A stretch of 35,057 nt of DNA from assembly GCA_937943625.1 (NCBI GenBank), contig CALEAD010000074.1, forward strand, positions 1 through 35,057. The letters are read 5' to 3'. The position numbers were made by a program, and so were the translations under genes. This document shows positions 12,943 through 22,183 of this stretch, in pieces. The first letter of the stretch is position 1, and every line of letters starts with the position of its first letter. This DNA is from an uncultured Anaerolineae bacterium. GTDB taxonomy: Bacteria > Chloroflexota > Anaerolineae > Promineifilales > Promineifilaceae. Below the pieces are notes generated by a model. That model was not told the origin of the DNA and searched no databases. It saw only the letters and a program-made list of their open reading frames with translations.

Positions 12943-15900
12943 ATGCCCAAGAAAGCTGTGAGTACGCTCTGTTTAACGGCCGCTTTCCTGTTTGTGGCGT
13001 TGATGAGCCAGTTAAGCCTATCTGATGAATCAGTTCAGGCAGCTTCACCCCTTGCTTTCGCCCACGCAAACATTGGTCACATGAGCGACCATGGGCTCCA
13101 GTTTACCCTGTCTACCCCGAAACCGGCGCAAAACCAGAGCACACAATGGGAAGTAAGGGGATTAAACGGCCGTACTCAGGAACCAGGCGCACCGGACCTG
13201 CCCATTTATACCACGTTCATTGCCCTGCCCCCCGGCGCAGAAGTGGTTGTATCTGTCACCCCCGCGCAGATAACGGAAACGGCCGTTCCCTATCTATCTC
13301 CTGTGCCTGCTTTTGACCTCTCCCTGCCTGAAGGGGCTTACGACCTGCTCGACCCGGCCCTGGCCCCTCTCCTCAATGCGCAAATGCGCCAGCCAATTTA
13401 CCGTCAGGACAGCGCTATCTACAGCCAAAATGCTTTTTATCCTGCGGCGCTGTATACCCTTTCCCCCCCCATGTATTATGGTGACCTGCGCCTGGTAAAG
13501 CTCACGCTGCACCCGCTGCGCTATAACCCTGTCACGACACAGCTTAGCCATGCGGCCGAACTCAACGTCTCTCTCTCATTTGTGGGGGGGAATGTGCAGG
13601 CTGACGAGGCGGGTAACGGCCGTCACGCGCGCGCCCTCAGCAGCCTCATTCTCAATTATGCCCAGGCACAAAACTGGCATCATCTGCCGCCAACCCCCGA
13701 TAACATCAGCCAGACCGTGCTTCCCGTGGGCCAGCAAACCTTCAAGATCACCCTCGACCAGGACGGCATTTACGAAATCAGCGGTGCTGATCTGGAGGAC
13801 CTGGGTGTTGACATCAACGCCATCAATCCCAACACCCTGGAAATGAGCCATCGTGGTCAGCCCGTGGCTTTTCAGCTTATTCACAATGGGGACAACGTGT
13901 TTGACACCAGCGACAAAATCCGCTTCTACGGCGCCGCTTTTAGAGGATCGCGCGCGGAAAAGCGATTTGTCGGTGATCGCAACGTCTACTGGCTTTGGCC
14001 CAACGGCACACCCACCTACATGCTCACCGCCACAAACGAGCTACAGCAAGGGTATCCCGTCGTTACCACCTTTCCCGAAAGTATCACCCTCGATTCGCCG
14101 AAGCGTTATTACTACACAACTCTCACCAACCTCTGGCATCTCTATCCCAACGAGCCAGAAAACTGGTATATGGATTGGATCGTCAAAACAGGCAACAGCA
14201 CGGTCATACGCAATCACACCATCAACCTGCCACACCCTGCGCTGGCTGGCCCAGACGCTCAGATCCTGGTGGAGGTGACAGCCTTCAGGAATCAGATTGA
14301 CTACATAGGCCGCGTCTCTATCAACAGCTATCCTGCTTATGGCGAAGCCACCTTTTCCCCCTTGTGGAATGTCAACATCACGACCACCGTGCCTATCACT
14401 GCCTTGCAGCACATGGCAAACCAGATTCGCTATACCTCTTTGACCAACGCGACGTTGCAAGAAATTGTCCTCATCAATCGCTTTACCGTAGATTACACCC
14501 GGCAGATGGTTGCCCTGAACGACCAGCTTATTTTCAATGCGCCAGAGGCGGGCGCACACGAGTTTCATGTTGCCGATTTTAGCAGCGATCAGGCCCTGGT
14601 TTGGGATGTCAGTGACCCGCTTTTGCCCGTCGCCATTGACATGAGCCAGGCCATCAGTGAAACGGCCGGCCTCTACCTGTATCGGGTTGCGCGTACCCAT
14701 GGCGATCACGCCCAGTTTATTGCCACCACAGCAGCCAATTTGCGCCAGCCGCTCAGCATTATCCCCTATATCCCTCCCAGCCTTGATCCGCCTGTACCTG
14801 GCGCCGAATGGTTGGCTATCAGCCACGCTAATTTCTTGCCAGCCGCGCAACAACTGGCTAACCATCGCGCCCAGCCTGATTTTGGCGGGCTAACCACTCA
14901 CGTGGTGGACATTGCCGACGTTGTCAACCAATATGGTTACGGATTGGCCATGCCTGAGGCAATTCGCGCTTATCTGGCTTACGCTTACCATAGCTGGTTG
15001 CCGCGCCTGGCTTATGTGACTTTTTTTGGGGATGCGACCAGTAATCCCCTTAACCATATTTGCCTGGGATGCCAGGCTGGTTTTGATCCAAACGAGCCAA
15101 CGTATTTGCTCACAGACCTGGTATTCAAGGACAGGTACCAGGGTATGGTTCCAAGCGACCATACCTTTGCCATGCTTGTGGGGGATGATATCTTGCCGGA
15201 TATTGCCACCGGTCGCATTGCTGTGCAAACGTCTGAACAAGCTGAATCTGTGGTTGAAAAGATTATCCAGTATGAACAGATTCAGCGAGAGCCTGCTACC
15301 TGGGGAGGCGAGGCTAAAATTACGTTTGCGGCTGACAATACAGACGCCGGTGGGGACTTTTGCGGGGAAAATCAGTCTGTAGCTGCTGGTTTACCGGTTG
15401 TTTTTGAAATTGCGCAACACTGTATTGTGGACCCGGCTACTGATACGGAGTTCGTGCGTCTGGCCATGCAGCCCAGTGTGACAAATCGCATGTCCATTCT
15501 GAACTACCGCGGGCACGGAAGCATGGTGCGCTGGGCCGCAAATCCAGATTTGCTTAACACAACAATGGTAGATTTTTGGATCAACTTTAACCTGCCCATT
15601 GTTGTCTTGAGTGCTGACTGCCTGGATGGGACGTTTACTTATCCTGGCATAGAAGGACTAGGGGAAACATTTTTGCAGTTGGTGACAGACCCTGCCTTAG
15701 GCAGTCGCGGAACGGCCGCTCACTGGTCTAGTACGGGCCTGGGCACCACGTTTGAGCACACGGTTCTGGTTAATGCGTTTTATGACGGGGTGTTCCGGCG
15801 TGGCTACACGGCCGTTGGCGATGCCGCCATGCATGCCAAAATTGTCTATTACCTGGACGGTTATCATGAATCAGAGCTATACAGCTTTACCTTGCAAGGT

Positions 15901-16347
15901 GATCCGGCTATGCAGCTTTTCCGTCCAGACCTGAATTTGACCCTGAACGTTTTGCCTGTTGCGGCCTCGCCAGGAGAAGAGGTTGTCTTTACGCTACGGG
16001 TTGGCAATCAGGCACTCTATCCAGATTACCCAACGCTCACGGCCGTTTTGCCCGAAGGATTGGATTTGCTAGAAATAACCGCCGACAGACAGATTGTCCA
16101 CACCTATGACAATCAGAGCAGACTGATCACCATAGATGTGCTATCATCTTTGTCTGGGAATGAGTCTGCCACTATTACGATTGCCACAATGGTGGCCGAA
16201 GATGCCGCTGCAGGGACACGCCTGTTCCAGCCCATTGCGCACAGTGTTGGGCTAGACCTGAACCCTGCGGACAACACGGCCGAAATTTCGCTGAACATTT
16301 TCTTTGAGATCTTATACTCGTACCTGCCGCTTATTTTGCGGAATTAA
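12943..16347 (+). CDS. Secreted gingipain-like C25 peptidase with C-terminal YLPLILRN tail
   Basis: This 1134-residue protein begins with a signal peptide (VSTLCLTAAFLFVALMSQL). A large N-terminal beta-rich region (about 40-610) leads to a C25 caspase-like domain. The catalytic pair is H858 in NYRGHGS and C893 in LSADCLDG. VTFFGDATSN and PDIATGRIAV are other family marks. A DUF11-like immunoglobulin-type domain follows (about 995-1110, VLPVAASPGEEVVFTLRVGN). The end is IFFEILYSYLPLILRN, a short hydrophobic tail with a terminal basic residue. C25 includes gingipains and the type IX sortase-like PorU. Protease or sorting activity is inferred. The SD GAGGAG lies ten bases upstream. A weak promoter (TTGTCA 12860, TATAAA 12881, spacer 15) may lie in the 106-base gap. 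Confidence 0.85.
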   Translation: MPKKAVSTLCLTAAFLFVALMSQLSLSDESVQAASPLAFAHANIGHMSDHGLQFTLSTPKPAQNQSTQWEVRGLNGRTQEPGAPDLPIYTTFIALPPGAEVVVSVTPAQITETAVPYLSPVPAFDLSLPEGAYDLLDPALAPLLNAQMRQPIYRQDSAIYSQNAFYPAALYTLSPPMYYGDLRLVKLTLHPLRYNPVTTQLSHAAELNVSLSFVGGNVQADEAGNGRHARALSSLILNYAQAQNWHHLPPTPDNISQTVLPVGQQTFKITLDQDGIYEISGADLEDLGVDINAINPNTLEMSHRGQPVAFQLIHNGDNVFDTSDKIRFYGAAFRGSRAEKRFVGDRNVYWLWPNGTPTYMLTATNELQQGYPVVTTFPESITLDSPKRYYYTTLTNLWHLYPNEPENWYMDWIVKTGNSTVIRNHTINLPHPALAGPDAQILVEVTAFRNQIDYIGRVSINSYPAYGEATFSPLWNVNITTTVPITALQHMANQIRYTSLTNATLQEIVLINRFTVDYTRQMVALNDQLIFNAPEAGAHEFHVADFSSDQALVWDVSDPLLPVAIDMSQAISETAGLYLYRVARTHGDHAQFIATTAANLRQPLSIIPYIPPSLDPPVPGAEWLAISHANFLPAAQQLANHRAQPDFGGLTTHVVDIADVVNQYGYGLAMPEAIRAYLAYAYHSWLPRLAYVTFFGDATSNPLNHICLGCQAGFDPNEPTYLLTDLVFKDRYQGMVPSDHTFAMLVGDDILPDIATGRIAVQTSEQAESVVEKIIQYEQIQREPATWGGEAKITFAADNTDAGGDFCGENQSVAAGLPVVFEIAQHCIVDPATDTEFVRLAMQPSVTNRMSILNYRGHGSMVRWAANPDLLNTTMVDFWINFNLPIVVLSADCLDGTFTYPGIEGLGETFLQLVTDPALGSRGTAAHWSSTGLGTTFEHTVLVNAFYDGVFRRGYTAVGDAAMHAKIVYYLDGYHESELYSFTLQGDPAMQLFRPDLNLTLNVLPVAASPGEEVVFTLRVGNQALYPDYPTLTAVLPEGLDLLEITADRQIVHTYDNQSRLITIDVLSSLSGNESATITIATMVAEDAAAGTRLFQPIAHSVGLDLNPADNTAEISLNIFFEILYSYLPLILRN

Positions 16348-16422
16348 AGTGGCTACAAGGCCGTTGGCTTATTTGCTGGTGAGTTAGAAATCAGCTATCA
16401 AGCCAACCATCTCCAGACTAAC

Positions 16423-17502
16423 ATGCACACATCACGCCCTCGCCTCTGGTTGCCAACAGTTTTGCTTAGCTTGTTGTTGCTGGGGCTGCTTTCTTGGGCA
16501 GCCAGGGCACAGCCCACACCCAGTAATGTGACGCTGGTCTATTTCAATGCCGTCGCGCTAGACAGTAGCGTGCGCCTGAGCTGGGGTACTGACACGGAGC
16601 TGAGCACCGCCGGTTTTTTTCTGGAGCGTGCCGTTGTGGGGGAGAGCTTTGTGCGCTTGCTGGATATTGGCATCGTCCCCTCGCAGGGAGACCCGGTGGC
16701 CGGGGCGGATTATGAGGTGATTGACCAGACGGCCGTTAACGGCAACACCTATCTCTATAAGCTGTTTGAGATTGAATCAGATGGCAGCGAAATTGAGCTG
16801 GCCCAGGCTACCGTGACCCTGGGCGGCGCGACCGCCACGCCCGCGTCCATTGGTGGGGGCATCACAAACACGCCTGTGCCACCTGCGCCGCAGAACACGG
16901 CCACAGCGACAGTGGCAGCAGGGAGCACGCCATCTAGCACCGCCACGCCAACGTCCTTTCCCTCCCCAACCCCGGTCGCGGCCGCGGGCAACCGCCCTTC
17001 TTCACCAGGCACACCGTTGCCCCCGACGGCAACGGCTGGCTTTCCGCTATCTCCGTCATCGTTTGTGGCAACGCCTACGCCAACGCCCCCGCGCGTGGCA
17101 ATCGGCAGCGGCACGGCCGTTAATAGCCCAATGACCACAGAAACAAGTAAAGAAGCAGAGGCCAGCACAACGGCCGTTGATCCTTCTGCCTTACCCCCCG
17201 TGCCCGCCTTACTACTCAGTCCTGAGGTGCAGCTTTCTGCAAGTATCGTGATGGTGCAAGCGCAAGAATACGAACCGCCCGTGACCGAAAGCTACACCCC
17301 GCCCCTCAACACCCCCATTCCCATTGGCAGCGACCGGCAGAGGCAGGTAGAGCTGACGCCGCAGCCCACTTTGGCCATGCAGAGTGCCGCTGCCACGCAA
17401 GGACGCCTGGTCTTGTGGGGCGGTTTCTTGCTGGCTATGTTCATTTTTACGGGAAGTGTGATTGGCTCTATTATCCTCTTCACCCGTAAGCAGTTCCGCT
17501 AA
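16423..17502 (+). CDS. Surface protein: FN3-like domain, Thr/Pro stalk, C-terminal membrane anchor
   Basis: The 359-residue protein has a signal peptide (LPTVLLSLLLLGLLSWAARA), one FN3-like domain (about 38-125, similar to the 12096 gene product), and a low-complexity Thr/Pro/Ala-rich stalk (about 135-320). It ends with a C-terminal helix (LVLWGGFLLAMFIFTGSVIG) followed by RKQFR. This layout resembles sorted surface proteins, but no LPXTG motif is visible. It lies between the two C25 peptidase genes, making it a candidate substrate or partner. The stalk hosts several ACGGCCGT octamers, mostly read as Thr-Ala-Val. No SD precedes the ATG. Function is unknown. Confidence 0.7.
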   Translation: MHTSRPRLWLPTVLLSLLLLGLLSWAARAQPTPSNVTLVYFNAVALDSSVRLSWGTDTELSTAGFFLERAVVGESFVRLLDIGIVPSQGDPVAGADYEVIDQTAVNGNTYLYKLFEIESDGSEIELAQATVTLGGATATPASIGGGITNTPVPPAPQNTATATVAAGSTPSSTATPTSFPSPTPVAAAGNRPSSPGTPLPPTATAGFPLSPSSFVATPTPTPPRVAIGSGTAVNSPMTTETSKEAEASTTAVDPSALPPVPALLLSPEVQLSASIVMVQAQEYEPPVTESYTPPLNTPIPIGSDRQRQVELTPQPTLAMQSAAATQGRLVLWGGFLLAMFIFTGSVIGSIILFTRKQFR

Positions 17503-17574
17503 TGCCAGTATATTGCCACGAGCCAGAGCCAGGGCTGCAAGCCCCTCTCCTTCTTGCTTTAACTTTAGCCCGTC

Positions 17575-19668
17575 ATGAAAAAAGTTTTGCTGTTGCTCAT
17601 TCTCTTGCTTTACTTGCTGTTAGCTGCCTGCCGCCGCGCTGACCCCGTGCCGATGGGCACGCTTAGCCCAAACACAGCCGTCATTGCCATTGCCGAAGAT
17701 GGCGTTTACCGCCTGACGCTGACCGCATTGCAAGCCGCAGGGCTAAACCTGGATGCTCTGGAGGCGACCAACCTGCACCTGAGCAGTGCCGGTACGGCCG
17801 TTCCTTACCTGCTCCAGGGTGAGCAGCTCATTTTTTATGGGCAGGCGCCGGACAATCGCTACACCGCCACACGGCCGTATCTGCTTACAGTAGGCAAAGC
17901 GGGCGCGCAAATGGCGCAAACGGCCGTTTCTGCTGCGCCTGCAACCCTCCTCAACGACCTGCCGCAAACGATGCGTCTGGAAGAAAACAACGTCTACCTG
18001 GCGCAGGCGCGCCGCGCCGATGACAGCGACCTCTGGTTTTGGCAAGAAATTGGCCTCCAGCAGAAGGTGTCGCTCACCTTCAATTTGCCCAGCCTCAGCA
18101 GTAATAGCGCCGCCACCATGCGCCTACACCTCTGGGGCATTAGCTACAACGCCGCTATAGAAAACGACCATGACTTTGACCTGATCCTTAACGGCCAGTA
18201 CGTGACGACTGTTTCCTGGGATGGTCAGACCTATTACACCGCAGAAGTACCGCTGCCCCCTGGCTTGCTGAAAACGGGCAACAACAGCCTGGTGTTGGAT
18301 AACACTCCCGAAGGCGCAGCAATGGTAGACATTATGGCGCTGAACTGGATTGAACTGGTCTATATGGCCCCGGCAACGGCCGTTAACGACCGCCTGACCT
18401 TTCATAATGCCAGCGGCAGCGCCACCCTTGGCGGGTTTAGTGGCGCTCCCGTGCTGTTAGATATTAGCGACCCGGCTGCGCCGCAGCAGCTCACCGGCTG
18501 GGAATGTGGCAACCGCCAGGCTTGCCTGTCTGTGGCGCCGGAGATGCGCATAACGGCCGTTGGCCCGGCCGGATTGCGCGCGCCCAAAGAGATACGGCCG
18601 TTGCGCGCCAGCGACTGGGCCGACCCTGCCAACCAGGCCGATCTGATCATCATCACCACCGATGCCCTGGCTACCGGGTTAGATGAACTCGTTGCTGCGC
18701 GCCAGGCGCAGGGGTTGGGCGTAGCTGCGGTTCCGGTGTCGGAAATTTATGACGAGTTCGGCTATGGCGCGGCCACGCCCGAAAGTATTCGCGCTTTTTT
18801 GCAGCACGCACACGCCCAATGGCAGGCGCCAAAGCCGCGCTACGTGCTGCTGGTGGGCGATGCCACCAGTGATTACCGCAACTACCTGGGGCGCGCGCCG
18901 CAAAACATCATCTCGCCATTTATGGTTCCGGTAGAATTTAGTGGCGAGACGGTCAGTGACAGCCGTCTCGTGGACCTGAACGGAGATCAAAAGCCAGACC
19001 TGGCAATCGGCCGTTGGCCCGTAGACAGCCTGGCCGACGTGCGCAGCCTGGTTGCGCGCACATTGGCCTATGAGCAGGGTACTGCCCCCCTTCAGGCGCT
19101 CTTTGCCACCGACAGCAGCGAAGCCCAGTTTGCACAAATGGCTGAGCGCCTGGCCACAGAGAATAGCATGAACAACATGATCCTGCTCAATGGCGCCACG
19201 GCGCCAGAGGTGACGGCCACCTGGAACGAAGGCGCGTGGCTGACCACCTACATTGGGCATGGCAGCATTCGTCGCTGGGGCAAAGAAAACATCTTCAATC
19301 TGGAGGCCGTAAGTGGCCTGCAAACCAGTGCGCCCTCCATTGTCTTGCAGCTAACCTGCCTTTCTGGCTTGTTTGCCCACCCGGAAGAAACCTCCCTGAC
19401 CGAAGCGATGATGCGCCACCCCACCGGACCGGTGCTGCACGTGGCTGCCACCAGCCTGACGTTCTCCAGCGATCAGGAACAGTTTGCCGCCCACTTCGTG
19501 CGCCATTTGCAAGACCCCGGCTATACACGCATCGGTGATGCATTTCAGGCAGCCAAGCAAGCGCTGAATGTGGCAAATCCCGGTCTGTTGGAGGTGAGCG
19601 ATACGTTTAGCCTGTTTGGCGACCCCAGTGCGCTGATTGTGCGGCCAATGGCGGGCAACGAAGGGTAG
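17575..19668 (+). CDS. C25 family peptidase lipoprotein
   Basis: The 697-residue product has a lipoprotein signal with lipobox LLAAC (C19), so it should be tethered to the outer face of the membrane. An N-terminal beta-rich region (about 40-330) precedes the C25 domain, with RYVLLVGDATSDYRNY, IGRWPVDSLADV, catalytic H562 in TYIGHGS and C595 in LQLTCLSGLF. The C-terminal end DTFSLFGDPSALIV matches the closing strand seen in the first C25 protein (YSFTLQGDPAMQLF). It lacks that protein's Ig-like domain and YLPL tail. The two are paralogues with different anchoring. PorU-like sorting of surface proteins is an attractive hypothesis but is not shown. No SD is seen. The next gene starts 10 bases after the stop. 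Confidence 0.85.
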   Translation: MKKVLLLLILLLYLLLAACRRADPVPMGTLSPNTAVIAIAEDGVYRLTLTALQAAGLNLDALEATNLHLSSAGTAVPYLLQGEQLIFYGQAPDNRYTATRPYLLTVGKAGAQMAQTAVSAAPATLLNDLPQTMRLEENNVYLAQARRADDSDLWFWQEIGLQQKVSLTFNLPSLSSNSAATMRLHLWGISYNAAIENDHDFDLILNGQYVTTVSWDGQTYYTAEVPLPPGLLKTGNNSLVLDNTPEGAAMVDIMALNWIELVYMAPATAVNDRLTFHNASGSATLGGFSGAPVLLDISDPAAPQQLTGWECGNRQACLSVAPEMRITAVGPAGLRAPKEIRPLRASDWADPANQADLIIITTDALATGLDELVAARQAQGLGVAAVPVSEIYDEFGYGAATPESIRAFLQHAHAQWQAPKPRYVLLVGDATSDYRNYLGRAPQNIISPFMVPVEFSGETVSDSRLVDLNGDQKPDLAIGRWPVDSLADVRSLVARTLAYEQGTAPLQALFATDSSEAQFAQMAERLATENSMNNMILLNGATAPEVTATWNEGAWLTTYIGHGSIRRWGKENIFNLEAVSGLQTSAPSIVLQLTCLSGLFAHPEETSLTEAMMRHPTGPVLHVAATSLTFSSDQEQFAAHFVRHLQDPGYTRIGDAFQAAKQALNVANPGLLEVSDTFSLFGDPSALIVRPMAGNEG

Positions 19669-19678
19669 CCCTGGCAAC

Positions 19679-20701
19679 ATGAGAGAAGAGCGACATGGCC
19701 GGAGCGCAGGAAGGGGCAGCAGCCAGCGCTGGTGGCGGCTGTTTGGCGTGCTGCTGGGCGTGGCGCTGATGGGCTGGGGGTTGTGGTATGTCACGCGCAG
19801 CATGACGCTGGCAGATATTGGCCAATCGCTGCGCCTGGCCCGCGGGGAATATATTGCCCTGGCAACAACCGTGATCTTGCTGACACTCCTGCTCAAGGCG
19901 TGGCGCTGGCAACTCTTGTTTTTCCCGGCAGTGCAGCGCCCCCCCCTGGCGCCTGCCTTTTGGGCGATGATGCTGGGACAGATGCTAAACACGGCCGTTA
20001 CCTTTATGCGCCTGGGAGACGTGGCGCGTGTTTACGCCCTGGGACAGCAAACCGGGCTAAGCAAAATGCGCGCCTTGGGCACGCTGGCGGTTGAGAAAGT
20101 GCTCGATTGGCTGATGCTGGCCCTCACCCTACTGATTTTGCTGCCCTTTATTGCTCTGCCAGACTTTGTAGCGCAGCAAGGGGGAAGCGTAGCGGCAACG
20201 GCCGTTGTTGCCTGCCTGGCCCTCTATCTCATTGCCTACCAAACCCCCCTGGTCATCCGTTTGCTGCGCACGGTGGCGCAGCGACTGCACCCCTTTTTCG
20301 GCCAGCGACTGCTCCGCTGGGGCATTTCTGGCTTAGAAGGGCTGGCGGCCCTGCGCAGCCACTCGTTGACCTTGCTGCTGCTTGCTGCCAGCGCCCTGCT
20401 TGCCTTTCTGGCGGTTTTGACGCCCTGGGCTGTCTTTCTGGCCTTCAGCCTGCCCTACGGCCTGAAAGAAGCCGCACTCCTCAATGTGGTGCTACTGGCA
20501 GCCGGCGCCATTCCTGTGCCCACGCCCGCGCGCCTGGGTGTGGTTGAATTTGCCGTCATGTTCATTTTGCGCCAGTTCGGCCTGGTCAATGAGGCGATGG
20601 CCTTTAGCTATGCCATCACATATCATTTAATTGTAGACCTGCCCAAGCTCATTCTTGGCGCAATTGCTCTGCCGCGTACTGGCTGGCGCTATCATGAATA
20701 A
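19679..20701 (+). CDS. YbhN/LPG-synthase-type integral membrane protein
   Basis: The 340-residue protein is mostly hydrophobic, with about eight helices and the layout of the lysylphosphatidylglycerol synthase transmembrane family (AglD/YbhN group): LLLKAWRWQLLF, FWAMMLGQMLNTAVTFMRLGDVARV, LGTLAVEKVLDWLMLAL, and the late AGAIPVPTPARLGVVEFAV with AITYHLIVDLPKL. The N(T)-x-R-x-GD and GxxE-like motifs are typical. It has no C-terminal synthase domain, so a lipid or lipid-linked sugar transport role is more likely than tRNA-dependent aminoacylation. The start is ATG at 19679, ten bases after the C25 lipoprotein gene. An in-frame ATG at 19637 would overlap that gene. Confidence 0.8.
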   Translation: MREERHGRSAGRGSSQRWWRLFGVLLGVALMGWGLWYVTRSMTLADIGQSLRLARGEYIALATTVILLTLLLKAWRWQLLFFPAVQRPPLAPAFWAMMLGQMLNTAVTFMRLGDVARVYALGQQTGLSKMRALGTLAVEKVLDWLMLALTLLILLPFIALPDFVAQQGGSVAATAVVACLALYLIAYQTPLVIRLLRTVAQRLHPFFGQRLLRWGISGLEGLAALRSHSLTLLLLAASALLAFLAVLTPWAVFLAFSLPYGLKEAALLNVVLLAAGAIPVPTPARLGVVEFAVMFILRQFGLVNEAMAFSYAITYHLIVDLPKLILGAIALPRTGWRYHE

Positions 20702-20728
20702 GACTGCTTTTAAGGAATTGCTGTTGCC

Positions 20729-21709
20729 ATGAAGCCACAATACTCCATTATCATTCCCGCCTATAATGCTTGCCGCACGCTTGCCGCCTGCCTGAACGCC
20801 TTGCAGCAGCAAACCGTGCCGCCGGCGCTGCGAGAAATCATTGTCATAGACGATGGCTCTACAGATGGCACGGGAGATCTGGCGGCGCAATTGGGCGCAA
20901 AGGTACTCTATCAGGCGCAAAATGGCGGACAGGCTGCGGCCCGTAATCTCGGCATTCGCCAGGCGCAGGGGGAAATTATCTGCTTTACCGATGCCGACTG
21001 CGAACCGCAACCAGACTGGCTGGCGCAGCTAACCGCACCGCTGCACGCCAACCCCGCTATCAGCGCCGTGAAGGGCGTTTACCGCACGCGCCAGAAAGCG
21101 TTGACAGCACGCTTTGTGCAGGCGGAGTATGAAGAGAAGTATGAGCGGCTGCGCCGGTTTGCGCGCATTAGCTTTGTGGATACGTACTCGGCCGCTTACC
21201 GCCGCGCAGTGCTACTTGAGGTAGGCGGCTTTGATGAGCGCTTTCCCGTGGCCGAAGATCGAGAACTTTCTTACCGTGTGGCCGCCGCCGGGCACGAGAT
21301 GGTGTTTCAGCCCCAGGCGGTTGTCTTTCACCTGCACGCCAGCAGCCCCCGTGCCTACTTTATCAAGAAGGTGCTCAACGGTTATTGGGCCGGGCAGGCG
21401 GTCGCTTTTTTCCCGGAGAGGCGCAAGGAGGATTCGTATACGCCGCAGGTAATGAAGTTGCAGGTGGGATTAATGGGGATGCTGCTGGCAACGGCCGTTG
21501 CCGCCCCTATCTTTTCCCTTTTCCGCCTGATTTTTGCACTAACTCTGGTTGCATTCCTGGTAACAACGCTCCCCTTCGCGCACAAGGCATGGTACAAGGA
21601 CAAAGCCGTTGCTTTGCTTTCCCCGCTTTTTTTGGCCCTGCGTGCGCTGGCGCTGGGTATTGGCTATGCCTGGCGATTTGTGCGCCCCATCCCCCGGCAG
21701 CTTGTTTAG
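20729..21709 (+). CDS. GT2 glycosyltransferase with C-terminal membrane helices
   Basis: This 326-residue protein has a GT-A fold: SIIIPAYNACRTL at the start, the nucleotide-sugar motif IVIDDGSTDGT (D41, D42), the metal-binding FTDADCEP (D88, D90) and the acceptor-side motif GGFDERFPVAEDRELSYR. It ends with two or three hydrophobic helices (about 245-310), so it works at the membrane, probably adding a sugar to a lipid-linked chain. It follows the YbhN-like gene by 27 bases and is the last gene of the surface block. AAGGA lies twelve bases before the ATG, which is rather far. The substrate sugar cannot be told. Confidence 0.9.
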   Translation: MKPQYSIIIPAYNACRTLAACLNALQQQTVPPALREIIVIDDGSTDGTGDLAAQLGAKVLYQAQNGGQAAARNLGIRQAQGEIICFTDADCEPQPDWLAQLTAPLHANPAISAVKGVYRTRQKALTARFVQAEYEEKYERLRRFARISFVDTYSAAYRRAVLLEVGGFDERFPVAEDRELSYRVAAAGHEMVFQPQAVVFHLHASSPRAYFIKKVLNGYWAGQAVAFFPERRKEDSYTPQVMKLQVGLMGMLLATAVAAPIFSLFRLIFALTLVAFLVTTLPFAHKAWYKDKAVALLSPLFLALRALALGIGYAWRFVRPIPRQLV

Positions 21710-21780
21710 GGAAACAGCCTTCGTTTAGGGCAGCGCCATCTCTGGTTCGTGCAGAATGTGTTGCGTCGCGGGCAAACGGC

Positions 21781-21894
21781 TTAGTGCGCGCCACCTTTCC
21801 AGCGCACGGTGCGGAAGAGCGCCGGGTCAAAGTGCGCCAGCGCTTCCCAGCCTTCTATGGCGGCTAATTGGCGTTCTTCGTCGCTCAGTTCTAT
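21781..21894 (-). pseudogene. C-terminal relic of an unknown gene
   Basis: On the minus strand a frame bounded by a stop at 21897-21895 reads IELSDEERQLAAIEGWEAL, then AHFDPALFRTVRWKGGAH and a stop. It has no start codon. The sequence is clearly protein-like (acidic helix, aromatic-rich end), so it is probably the tail of a decayed gene. I do not recognise the family. Confidence 0.4.
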
Positions 21895-22183
21895 TTAAGG
21901 TTTGTATCACAGTAACCGCGATCAATCACTACTTTTATGACAGCCTCCAGATTGGGGAATGATATGGGGTGCGGCGACTATTTGGGTACTGACCCATTTC
22001 GGATACCACGCGCTGCTACCATAACTTATACACCCGATAGCAAACGGCCGTTGGGGAGCTTGCTTTCTCCAGGTAAAATACGCAGACAAGGGCAACTGCC
22101 AGGCGGTTGACAAAAATTTCTACCAAACCTGATGGGCGCTTTTTTAGAACCCTGCTCAGGCTTTTATTCTAAGAGGCTTTTGC
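21895..22183. other. Gap upstream of proB
   Basis: It holds one plus-strand frame of 57 codons (21937-22110) with no SD and no family resemblance, an ACGGCCGT octamer near 22043, a TTGACA at about 22108 that might be a -35 without a convincing -10, and the proB SD AGAGG. Nothing else is seen. The gap was probably created by gene decay. Confidence 0.4.

Noticed and set aside
14041..14865. Minus-strand 274-codon frame
   Set aside because: Antisense to the C25 peptidase gene, with no motif; high-GC shadow.
18679..19323. Minus-strand 214-codon frame
   Set aside because: Antisense to the C25 lipoprotein gene, whose His and Cys motifs are intact.
21937..22110. 57-codon plus-strand frame in the gap before proB
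   Set aside because: No SD and no family resemblance, and odd composition. Mentioned only in the gap description.
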